Position numbers and translations under genes: made by a program
The notes under the pieces: generated by a model
What the model was told of the DNA's origin: nothing
What the model saw: the letters and a program-made list of their open reading frames with translations, nothing else
The model's database searches: none
From: Desulfatitalea sp.
Lineage (GTDB): Bacteria; Desulfobacterota; Desulfobacteria; Desulfobacterales; Desulfosarcinaceae
Direction of reading: 5' to 3'
Length of the DNA stretch: 9,876 nucleotides
NCBI GenBank assembly: GCA_013041835.1
Contig: JABDRH010000343.1
Coordinates: forward strand, 1 to 9,876
In this document: positions 1-5,720 of the stretch, in pieces
How the letters are laid out: each line of letters starts with the position of its first letter
Numbering within the stretch: the first letter of the stretch is position 1

Positions 1-126
1 CTTGACTACCAGTGGCAGTTTACGCTGGGGGCTCAGTACTGGACAGGAAAAAAGGAAGGGGCGGGACAACAACTATTTGACAACAAAAATCAAATCTTTT
101 TCAAGATTGACTACAGGTGGGGTTGA
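1..126 (+). CDS. Outer-membrane beta-barrel protein, C-terminal end only (probably DUF1302-like)
   Basis: Frame 1 is open from the first base to a TGA at 124-126 and encodes the last 41 residues of a protein whose start lies upstream of the window. The peptide alternates polar and aromatic residues (YQWQFTLGAQYW, then NQIFFKIDYRWG). This is the pattern of the last two strands of an outer-membrane barrel, including an aromatic-rich C-terminal beta-signal for BAM-dependent assembly; the final residue is Gly after Trp rather than a terminal aromatic. The stop is 66 bases before a DUF1329 gene on the same strand, and in many proteobacteria the gene preceding DUF1329 encodes a DUF1302 outer-membrane protein, so that family is the best guess. 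The barrel call rests on sequence pattern; the family rests on context. A porin or FadL-like barrel is the alternative. Confidence 0.62.
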   Translation, partial: LDYQWQFTLGAQYWTGKKEGAGQQLFDNKNQIFFKIDYRWG

Positions 127-192
127 TCCGAGCAATGGCATTCATACTGTTTTGACAGAAAAATTACTTGAGTTGTTTATGGGAGGAAAAGA

Positions 193-1644
193 ATGAATAT
201 TTTGAAAATCTCTTTCTTGAGTTGTTGGTTCGCCTTTTCTGCACTGGTTTTGATGGGGGGAACCTTATCGGCCGGAGAAACTTTTGACTTTCCCACCGTT
301 AAGGACCTTTTGGAGGCTAAGAAGTTCTACGATGACCCTAGCCCATGGTATCAATCGGATAAATTCAATTGTAAAAAAATTCTGCCTCCGGAGGTTTACG
401 CGGAGTTAAGTTACGATGTTGAGGCCATGCAAAAATTGTGGTCTGAAATCGTTGGGTTTAGGGCTCCGGAGGTGGTTAACAAGACCGCTTCGGAGATAAA
501 GCCAGGCGTTTATTCGTATGTGGATAAAGAGAAATATCCGGGACTTAAAGCATTGATGACCGAGACTCATTATAGCCGATTCAAACCCGGCGCTCCACCC
601 TTTGCGGGAAATTTTCCAGAAATGAAAATAGTCCCCACCAAACAATATTATTATGCGCTGCCTATCGCTGAAGCGACAAAGAACAATATGGGCAAAACCA
701 TGTTGGACGGAAATACAGGCATTATCAAAGAGGAAACATGGGTTTCCGGTCTTCCATTTCCCAGGCCCGCAGGAAAGCTTAAGGCCAATCAAGTTTATTA
801 TAACTGGTTAAAGCGCTATTTGGGTTGGGATAGCAAATATCTTCTCTCCGAATCTCGAGGATTTTCAAAATCTCTAAAAGAAGACAATCATATTTCCTCC
901 GACATTTGGGAGATCAGGTTCCAAGGGAGAGTTATGGAGCCGTATGGTTGGTTTGACGATAAAGCTCAAGAGCGAGGTGAAGAGCGTGGCATCGGCTTTC
1001 GATTTTACGCGCCACGGGATGTGTTCGGAAATGTCATATCCAGCATCAAATACGTGGACGCCGACAAGTATGATCAATCAATGCTTTATGTGGCCGCGCT
1101 TAGACGGGTTCGCCTCATGTCAGCCACCGATGTACAAGACTCTGTGGGTGGGGGGGATGCGATATATCTTGACACTGACTCTTGTTCACAAAAGATATCG
1201 ACAACTGTTTTTCCATCGAAATTGGAAATTGTTGCTGAGAAGGAGCTGCTTTTTCCGACCAGTCACGATGGATCGGCGTATTTAACTTCCCCCTCGAAAG
1301 GATTGGAATACCATAATCTGGATTGGGAGCGGAGGCCAGTGTATGTCATCAAGATGACTATTCTTGATAAGAACTTTGTCTACGGCCACCGAGTGATTTA
1401 CATTGACAGGGAAACGTTCCTTATACGACTTGTGGAAAACTACGATCAAAAGGGGCGTTTATATAGAACGGCTGAAACAATTTTCTCGTTTTCTTTTGAT
1501 ATGGGGGTGCCTAATTACGGTGATTCTGTTCTCATAGATCATTTGGACTTGCATACTTCCATTGGCCGCAATTATTATGTTCCGGCCCCTTGGATAGGGC
1601 GGTCTAAAGTCAATCTTGAGTATTTGTATAAGACTGGGAAGTAA
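193..1644 (+). CDS. Exported DUF1329 family protein
   Basis: This 483-residue protein starts at an ATG six bases after a strong GGGAGG site (181-186). Residues 1-27 form a signal peptide (Lys5, a hydrophobic core to about residue 22, likely cleavage near LSA/GE). Cys11 lies inside the hydrophobic core, so it is not a credible lipobox. Family hallmarks of DUF1329 are visible: GLPFPRP at 186-192, RRVRLMSATD at 304-313, and the C-terminal block at about 380-425 with RPVYVIK, YGHRVIYIDRETF and NYDQKGRLYR. DUF1329 proteins are thought to have a LolB/LppX-like half-barrel that cradles a hydrophobic ligand in the periplasm or at the outer membrane; the ligand is unknown. It follows a probable barrel gene at a 66-base gap, so the two are likely cotranscribed. 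Lines within this gene are relatively AT-rich (for example 22 G/C of 60 at 841-900). The family call is firm; the role is inferred. Confidence 0.86.
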   Translation: MNILKISFLSCWFAFSALVLMGGTLSAGETFDFPTVKDLLEAKKFYDDPSPWYQSDKFNCKKILPPEVYAELSYDVEAMQKLWSEIVGFRAPEVVNKTASEIKPGVYSYVDKEKYPGLKALMTETHYSRFKPGAPPFAGNFPEMKIVPTKQYYYALPIAEATKNNMGKTMLDGNTGIIKEETWVSGLPFPRPAGKLKANQVYYNWLKRYLGWDSKYLLSESRGFSKSLKEDNHISSDIWEIRFQGRVMEPYGWFDDKAQERGEERGIGFRFYAPRDVFGNVISSIKYVDADKYDQSMLYVAALRRVRLMSATDVQDSVGGGDAIYLDTDSCSQKISTTVFPSKLEIVAEKELLFPTSHDGSAYLTSPSKGLEYHNLDWERRPVYVIKMTILDKNFVYGHRVIYIDRETFLIRLVENYDQKGRLYRTAETIFSFSFDMGVPNYGDSVLIDHLDLHTSIGRNYYVPAPWIGRSKVNLEYLYKTGK

Positions 1645-1807
1645 TAGGCGGTAGGAAAATAAAGAAGTAAAAGAAGTCTGCTGAAATTTCCGAAAGGCGA
1701 ATATTTGTAGTAAGTAGGATGTTGATGTAGCTTCGTGGCTGAGTTTGATTTTGCAGGTGGCCGATTGTCAACTATCAGTAACTTACGGAACAGAAAGGAA
1801 AGTCAAG

Positions 1808-2593
1808 ATGAAGGATGCTATTGGAATTGAGCCGCGTGAACGCGAAGAGAACACCGGATTATGGAAGATGGATAAGCCATTCCGGCTTGATCCGCCGCGT
1901 ACGCCAAGTGATTTTGAAAAAGTCCCCTTTCTCAGCGACGAAGAAAAGGCTCTTGGTGTTGAGTATATGAAAAAAACATTGACGGAGCCCAAGTATGAGT
2001 GGGGCTTAGGTAAAGGCGAAATGCCTAAACAGGAACGCATCTTTTTTGCGAATAGTCTTGGCTGTTTGAATTTAGATCCGAAATTGTACGCCATCTACGA
2101 ACGGTATTACGAGGATCTGGTGAGTTTGATAACCGGACTTGATGGAAACGCCGAGATCATGCAGGCGACGACAAAAAAGGACGGGATCGATGCGACCGCG
2201 AAACGCGGCGACCCGGAAGTTCGCCGACGGCTCGGCAATGTATTGCTGATTTGCTTGGCGGTTTCAGCCGAGCGCGGTTGGGACCAATATTTTTTGCAGA
2301 TGATGGCATCTACGTCCACTCAGACAAAACCCGACGAGAACGGCTCCTATTGCATTCCGACGGAAAAGGCCCTCATGCTTCGCTACCCGAAGTCGTCGGT
2401 ATGGACAGACGAAGAGAGTCTCGTTCTCGAATTCACCTATGCGGTGATGCGCCATGAAATGACGGATGAGATTTGGGATCGCGCCATGGCGGCTTGGGGT
2501 CCGAAAGAACCCATGCGATATATTCAATGGATCGGAAACTACATATGGATGATTATGTTCATGAACGCGCTCAGTCGCCGCAAAGATTGGTAA
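1808..2593 (+). CDS. Carboxymuconolactone decarboxylase/AhpD-like protein, paralog 1 (catalytic residues not evident)
   Basis: This is a 261-residue soluble protein with no signal peptide or membrane segment. The frame is open back to 1745, but I chose the ATG at 1808 because AAAGGAAAG (1794-1802) lies just upstream and because the next gene's protein aligns from this N-terminus (GLWKMDK at 17-23 versus GFWKMDK). The pattern DPEVRRRLGNVLL followed by RGWDQYF (135-162), and the tail SSVWTDEE, TYAVMRHEMTDEIWDRAM and FMNAL (197-255), recall the helical layout of the carboxymuconolactone decarboxylase/AhpD family. The position where that family has YEWxxH reads GWDQYF, and there is no CxxC, so the usual catalytic or thiol chemistry looks absent. 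It is followed 45 bases later by a clear paralog, which suggests a heteromer. Fold assignment is my pattern reading; the reaction and substrate are unknown. Confidence 0.6.
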   Translation: MKDAIGIEPREREENTGLWKMDKPFRLDPPRTPSDFEKVPFLSDEEKALGVEYMKKTLTEPKYEWGLGKGEMPKQERIFFANSLGCLNLDPKLYAIYERYYEDLVSLITGLDGNAEIMQATTKKDGIDATAKRGDPEVRRRLGNVLLICLAVSAERGWDQYFLQMMASTSTQTKPDENGSYCIPTEKALMLRYPKSSVWTDEESLVLEFTYAVMRHEMTDEIWDRAMAAWGPKEPMRYIQWIGNYIWMIMFMNALSRRKDW

Positions 2594-2638
2594 ATGAGCT
2601 TGGTTTTCCGTCTACACAACAGATAAGGAGAATGTATA

Positions 2639-3418
2639 ATGAAGGAAAAAGAAAAAATTGAACAAGTGATACGTGAGCGCGACGAATTGGGTTTCTGGAA
2701 GATGGATAAAAAAACACGGCTGGACATGCCGATGCCGGATTATTCCAACCTGCCTTATCTCAGCGACGAAGAGAAGGCTCTCGGTACCCAACTAATGCAG
2801 CAATATGCCCCCACGCCCGAGTACGGTATAGGCGATATGCCGCCTATCCTGAAAAATCTATGGCTGCAGCAGCCCGCCTTCCTCCTAAGCTGTGATCCGG
2901 AGTATTACCAGGCTTATGCCCAGTATTACGATGTCTTGGTGAAGTTGGTAACCGGATTTGATAGTCTCGAGCAAATGTATCCTGCGTGTGTGCGAATAAA
3001 AGGGATAGATACGACCACCAAGCGCGATGACCCGGAGGTTCGGCGGCGGTTCTCGAACGCGTTGCTGATGGGGGCCGCGATCGGCGTGGAGTTCGACGAC
3101 CAATGGTACATACGTTTTTATTCAAATCTTCCCTTGGATCAGAGATTTCAAAATGATGATGCGCAAGACTATCTTATGCCGGCGGAAAAGTTCAGCATGC
3201 TTCACCACCCGGAGTCGTCGGTATGGGACGATGAAGAAAGACTATGTCTGCAATTCACCTATGCGGTGATTCGCAGGAAAATGACGGATGAGATTTGGGA
3301 TCGCGCGATGGCGGCATGGGGTGAGAAGGAGACCTTCCGATATCTACAGTGGATTGGGCTCTACAATAGCTTGTCGCTGTTCCAGAATGCGTTGGATCTG
3401 CGTTGTGGGCAGTGGTAA
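2639..3418 (+). CDS. Carboxymuconolactone decarboxylase/AhpD-like protein, paralog 2
   Basis: This 259-residue soluble protein has its ATG eight bases after TAAGGAG (2624-2630). It is a paralog of the preceding gene product along the whole length: GFWKMDK (18-24), YLSDEEKALG (40-49), YYDVLVKLVTGFD (96-108), KGIDTTTKRDDPEVRRR (121-137) and a C-terminal block from SSVW (193) to NAL (250-252). By my count about 42 of 62 residues of that last block are identical in the pair. The family's YEWxxH position reads DDQWYIRF here, again without a catalytic His, and the scattered cysteines (85, 117, 203, 256) form no CxxC. Adjacent duplicated, diverged copies are most easily explained as subunits of one heteromeric complex, but that is inference. 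Enzymatic function is not predictable from the sequence. Confidence 0.6.
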   Translation: MKEKEKIEQVIRERDELGFWKMDKKTRLDMPMPDYSNLPYLSDEEKALGTQLMQQYAPTPEYGIGDMPPILKNLWLQQPAFLLSCDPEYYQAYAQYYDVLVKLVTGFDSLEQMYPACVRIKGIDTTTKRDDPEVRRRFSNALLMGAAIGVEFDDQWYIRFYSNLPLDQRFQNDDAQDYLMPAEKFSMLHHPESSVWDDEERLCLQFTYAVIRRKMTDEIWDRAMAAWGEKETFRYLQWIGLYNSLSLFQNALDLRCGQW

Positions 3419-3428
3419 GCGTGGATTT

Positions 3429-3444
3429 TGCGCCAGATGGCGCA
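3429..3444. repeat. Short GC-rich inverted repeat just after a stop codon
   Basis: TGCGCCA and TGGCGCA are perfect inverted arms around GA, beginning 11 bases after the stop of the second AhpD-like gene. As RNA this forms a six-pair stem with an AGAT loop. No T-run follows, so it is a poor intrinsic terminator. It could protect the 3' end of the upstream message or aid Rho-dependent termination. Confidence 0.4.
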
Positions 3445-3458
3445 TGGCGAGGTTATAA

Positions 3459-3482
3459 ACCCCAATGTTGCAGCTTTGGGGT
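3459..3482. repeat. Inverted repeat ACCCCAA / TTGGGGT
   Basis: Seven-base perfect arms at 3459-3465 and 3476-3482 enclose a ten-base loop. It is the second of several inverted repeats in the spacer between two gene blocks. No T-tract follows. Chance occurrence is possible at this length. Confidence 0.3.
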
Positions 3483-3548
3483 AAACAGTGCCCAGTCGTC
3501 GTCACTTGGTTTTTAGGGCCCGGACGCGGCAGGAAAAGCACTCAAGCA

Positions 3549-3578
3549 GCCCGGCCGGCAAAAGCTTGCCGGCCGGGC
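3549..3578. repeat. Strong 13-bp GC-rich hairpin (perfect inverted repeat)
   Basis: The arms GCCCGGCCGGCAA (3549-3561) and TTGCCGGCCGGGC (3566-3578) are perfectly complementary around the four-base loop AAGC. Eleven of the 13 pairs are G-C, so the RNA or single-stranded DNA form would be very stable. It lies in the 248-base spacer between two coding blocks. The following bases lack a T-run, so it is not a canonical intrinsic terminator. It could be a REP-like dispersed element, a transcript-stabilising hairpin or a Rho-associated stop. Confidence 0.65.
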
Positions 3579-3607
3579 ACAGCAGGGCGAGGCGGGATTT
3601 GGCTTCG

Positions 3608-3648
3608 TATTGGCACCCTCAGGGCGAATTCAGTTTTTCGTGCCAATA
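3608..3648. promoter_or_regulatory. Spaced 9-bp inverted repeat (possible operator) upstream of the membrane-protein gene
   Basis: TATTGGCAC (3608-3616) and GTGCCAATA (3640-3648) are perfect inverted repeats separated by 23 bases, which puts the arm centres 32 bases (about three helical turns) apart. The right arm ends four bases before the Shine-Dalgarno of the gene at 3667. This could bind two dimers on the same DNA face, or fold in the RNA to bring the leader next to the ribosome site. Only the symmetry is directly seen; the regulator is unknown. Confidence 0.42.
3611..3626 (+). promoter_or_regulatory. Possible sigma-54-type promoter (-24/-12)
   Basis: TTGGCAC followed by CCTCA and GGGC places GG (3612-3613) and GC (3624-3625) exactly ten bases apart, the invariant spacing of sigma-54 promoters. 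The -24 half matches the TTGGCAC consensus fully; the -12 half (GGGC instead of TTGC) is weak. Transcription would begin around 3637, about 30 bases before the next start codon. No activator site was identified upstream. A chance match remains quite possible. Confidence 0.3.
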
Positions 3649-3666
3649 TTTGAAGGAGATTAAATA

Positions 3667-4425
3667 ATGGGAGAAGTGTACAACACAATCGCTATAGACA
3701 TTATCAATGCTTTTACGAATAATCCGGAACGTATGTTTCCTGCCGCTTTTGTTGCGATTACCGTCGGATACATTTATTATGTCTACAGTTTCCTGCTGAT
3801 CCGCCGGGACAAAAAATCATCCATTCCTTTATGGCTGCACGTTTTTTTTCTGGCCGATGATACGACGGCTTGCGTCATATTCTTTCTGGCGGCAATGAAA
3901 TATAACTGGTACTGGTTTTACGTGATGTTTTCCGTCGGCATGTTCATCTGGATTTTCTTTGAACTTTATTGCATTCGTTTCGCTCTGTTAAACGAACGTC
4001 AGGAAATACGGGGAGGGGATAAACCGGTTACCATGAAACAGGGCATTGTATATGTCATTGCGCTATATGCCGTTTCCATGGTTGTGGTCAATATGATCAT
4101 TGTATGGACCGGTGACGAAGTCATGATGCAGATGTTTACAATATGCAATATTCTTGCGGTCACGGTTCCACCGCTTTACTGGTGGCGGAGCAAGACCAGA
4201 GAAGGGGCCTGCTTGGGGTTTGCCCTGAACAATATCTTCATCGCCTTCACCAACTTTTTACCTCCGGGATATGGGTGGTGGACTACAGGTTCATCCTATT
4301 TCGATCACCCCATGTGGTATATCGCCGGTGTAGTTTTAACCCTATACACCATAGGCGCCTTTATAATGCTCAAAAATAAACCGCCCCGCGCTACTCTGGC
4401 CGGTCAGAAAAAATCTTTATGGTAA
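3667..4425 (+). CDS. Unidentified polytopic membrane protein (about seven helices)
   Basis: This 252-residue protein starts at an ATG with GAAGGAGAT (3652-3660) upstream. Hydrophobic segments lie at about 26-46, 54-77, 81-106, 126-147, 153-173, 181-199 and 215-236, giving seven likely helices. Noticeable polar or charged residues inside helices include LADDTT (62-67), FFEL (97-100) and NN (188-189); these could line a substrate or ligand site. The loops are rich in Trp and Tyr (YNWYWFY, PLYWW, GYGWW). It is similar in size and helix number to the membrane protein at 8662, but I see no convincing shared motif. I do not recognise the family. It is the first gene after the repeat-rich spacer, and its position between the envelope genes and a propeller lipoprotein suggests an inner-membrane component of the same system. 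Confidence 0.75.
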   Translation: MGEVYNTIAIDIINAFTNNPERMFPAAFVAITVGYIYYVYSFLLIRRDKKSSIPLWLHVFFLADDTTACVIFFLAAMKYNWYWFYVMFSVGMFIWIFFELYCIRFALLNERQEIRGGDKPVTMKQGIVYVIALYAVSMVVVNMIIVWTGDEVMMQMFTICNILAVTVPPLYWWRSKTREGACLGFALNNIFIAFTNFLPPGYGWWTTGSSYFDHPMWYIAGVVLTLYTIGAFIMLKNKPPRATLAGQKKSLW

Positions 4426-4550
4426 AATTGAAAATAGTAGTCACTGATGCAACAATGAAAATCGTATAAAAATAACACAATGTATCGTTTCATGGATTGG
4501 GCAAAACCAACTGGTAGAATCATTTTTTTTTGGAAATGAGAGGTCGAAAA

Positions 4551-5600
4551 ATGAGAACAAGATTTCATGAACAATTGTTTGCCCTTGTAATGAAAATGGC
4601 AGTTTCGAAGATTGCGGCAATGACTGTTTGCATCGTTTTTTTATGTTCTTGCGGACCGGTTCCACAACAACAAATAAAAAGAGATAAGAAACTCAATGAG
4701 GCATTATTTTCCGTGAGTTTTCCAACTAAAAATACTGGTTGGGCTTGCGGCCGGTGGGGAACTGTTCTTCATACGGCGGATGGGGGAACGAAATGGACGG
4801 TTCAGAACAGTGGCACGGATTTTACCTTGAGTTCGATTTTTTTCACGGATCCCCTTCATGGCTGGGCGGTGGGCAACGAAGGCGCAATCATCCATACGGC
4901 AGATGGGGGAAATACGTGGAAGCAACAAAAGAGCCCTGTTTCTTTCCGCCTGATGAAAGTCTATTTTGTCACGCCGTTAAAAGGTTGGATCGTTAGTGAG
5001 CGAACACATATTTTATCGACCATCGATGGCGGTCGGACATGGCATATCCAGTTCGCGGATGATGATTTCATCCTAAAGTCCATTTCCTTCTGTGATGCGC
5101 TTAACGGGTGGGCTGTGGGTGAGTACGGTTATATCTATCATACGGAAAATGGAGGAACCAACTGGCGAAAGCAAGCCGGCCATTTTGGGTTTTCACCAGA
5201 GTCAGGGGCTGTGGTTGGAGACCCCTTCCTATTCGATGTGGCGGCAATTGATCCTCAGACCGCATGGGCGGTGGGTATCGATGGTCATGTCATCAAGACG
5301 AGCGATGGGGGCAAGACTTGGGAAAAAATTGAAACCGGTGCTTCCAGGACTCAGTTTTTTTGCGTGGCGTCTAACCAGGTGGGTACAATTTCCATAGGAG
5401 GAAAAGGAACCTTTTTGATTTCCACGGACAATGGGACATCCTGGAATAATCCTGCCTTTAAGCCTCCCATCGTCTATGGGTGGATCTATGGATTGGCCAT
5501 CCGGGGGGATTCTGAATTTGTCGCGGTAGGCTGGGATGGGAATATCTACTTCAGCGAAGGCACAAATCCTTCAAACGCATGGCGTCGGGTCAATATGTAA
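4551..5600 (+). CDS. Ycf48-like (BNR-type) seven-bladed beta-propeller lipoprotein
   Basis: This 349-residue protein contains seven repeats of the Ycf48/BNR type, in which a GWAVG-like turn is followed by a G-x-hydrophobic-x-HTADGG-x-TW-like strand. The GWAVG-like positions are 63, 104, 145, 186, 238, 279 and 324; the last two are degenerate. Seven repeats would close a complete propeller. The N-terminus has a long basic leader, a hydrophobic stretch and a lipobox-like LCSC with Cys34; the residue after it is Gly, not Asp, so outer-membrane sorting is plausible. I chose the ATG at 4551 because GAGAGG (4538-4543) is well spaced; the frame is open to a TTG at 4530 and an ATG at 4536, both with poor sites. 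In phototrophs Ycf48 helps photosystem II assembly. In proteobacteria, relatives occur near DUF1302/DUF1329 genes, as here, presumably as a periplasmic scaffold; that role is inferred. Confidence 0.85.
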   Translation: MRTRFHEQLFALVMKMAVSKIAAMTVCIVFLCSCGPVPQQQIKRDKKLNEALFSVSFPTKNTGWACGRWGTVLHTADGGTKWTVQNSGTDFTLSSIFFTDPLHGWAVGNEGAIIHTADGGNTWKQQKSPVSFRLMKVYFVTPLKGWIVSERTHILSTIDGGRTWHIQFADDDFILKSISFCDALNGWAVGEYGYIYHTENGGTNWRKQAGHFGFSPESGAVVGDPFLFDVAAIDPQTAWAVGIDGHVIKTSDGGKTWEKIETGASRTQFFCVASNQVGTISIGGKGTFLISTDNGTSWNNPAFKPPIVYGWIYGLAIRGDSEFVAVGWDGNIYFSEGTNPSNAWRRVNM

Positions 5601-5619
5601 ATCTTGTCAATCAAGAGAG

Positions 5620-5680
5620 AATCAGCGGATTGGATCGGCTCTGTTCGCTACCGTCCCGAAACACGAAGCGTGTGCTGATT
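5620..5680 (+). promoter_or_regulatory. Possible structured leader before the FAD oxidoreductase gene
   Basis: Three nested pairings fit a branched RNA: AATCAGC (5620-5626) with GCTGATT (5674-5680) as the outer stem; GGA-T-CGG (5632-5638) with CCGTCC (5651-5656), leaving a bulged T; and ACACG-AAG-CGTGT (5661-5673) lying directly against the outer stem. It matches no riboswitch class that I recognise, and short pairings like these can arise by chance. It lies in the 120-base gap before the gene at 5721. Confidence 0.25.
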
Positions 5681-5720
5681 ACCATCCTGATGATCAGTGA
5701 GATCTTTCAAGGGGAGGATT

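Noticed and set aside
152..181. TTGACA box that could be a -35 element before the DUF1329 gene
   Set aside because: The matching -10 candidates (175-180 or 176-181) keep only three of six consensus bases, and transcription would start within the ribosome site, leaving no usable leader.
2..196. Open frame overlapping the window start and the DUF1329 start
   Set aside because: It has no homology-like features and overlaps the frame-1 barrel C-terminus, which has a clear outer-membrane pattern.
4459..4531. Run of nine T before the propeller gene as an intrinsic terminator
   Set aside because: Only a 4-bp stem (TTGG/CCAA) lies upstream, 14 bases away, and the T-run sits directly before the ribosome site of the next gene.
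5687..5697. CTGAT-G-ATCAG palindrome upstream of the flavoprotein start as an operator
   Set aside because: Five-base arms are too short to stand out from chance, and no second copy was seen near the other starts.
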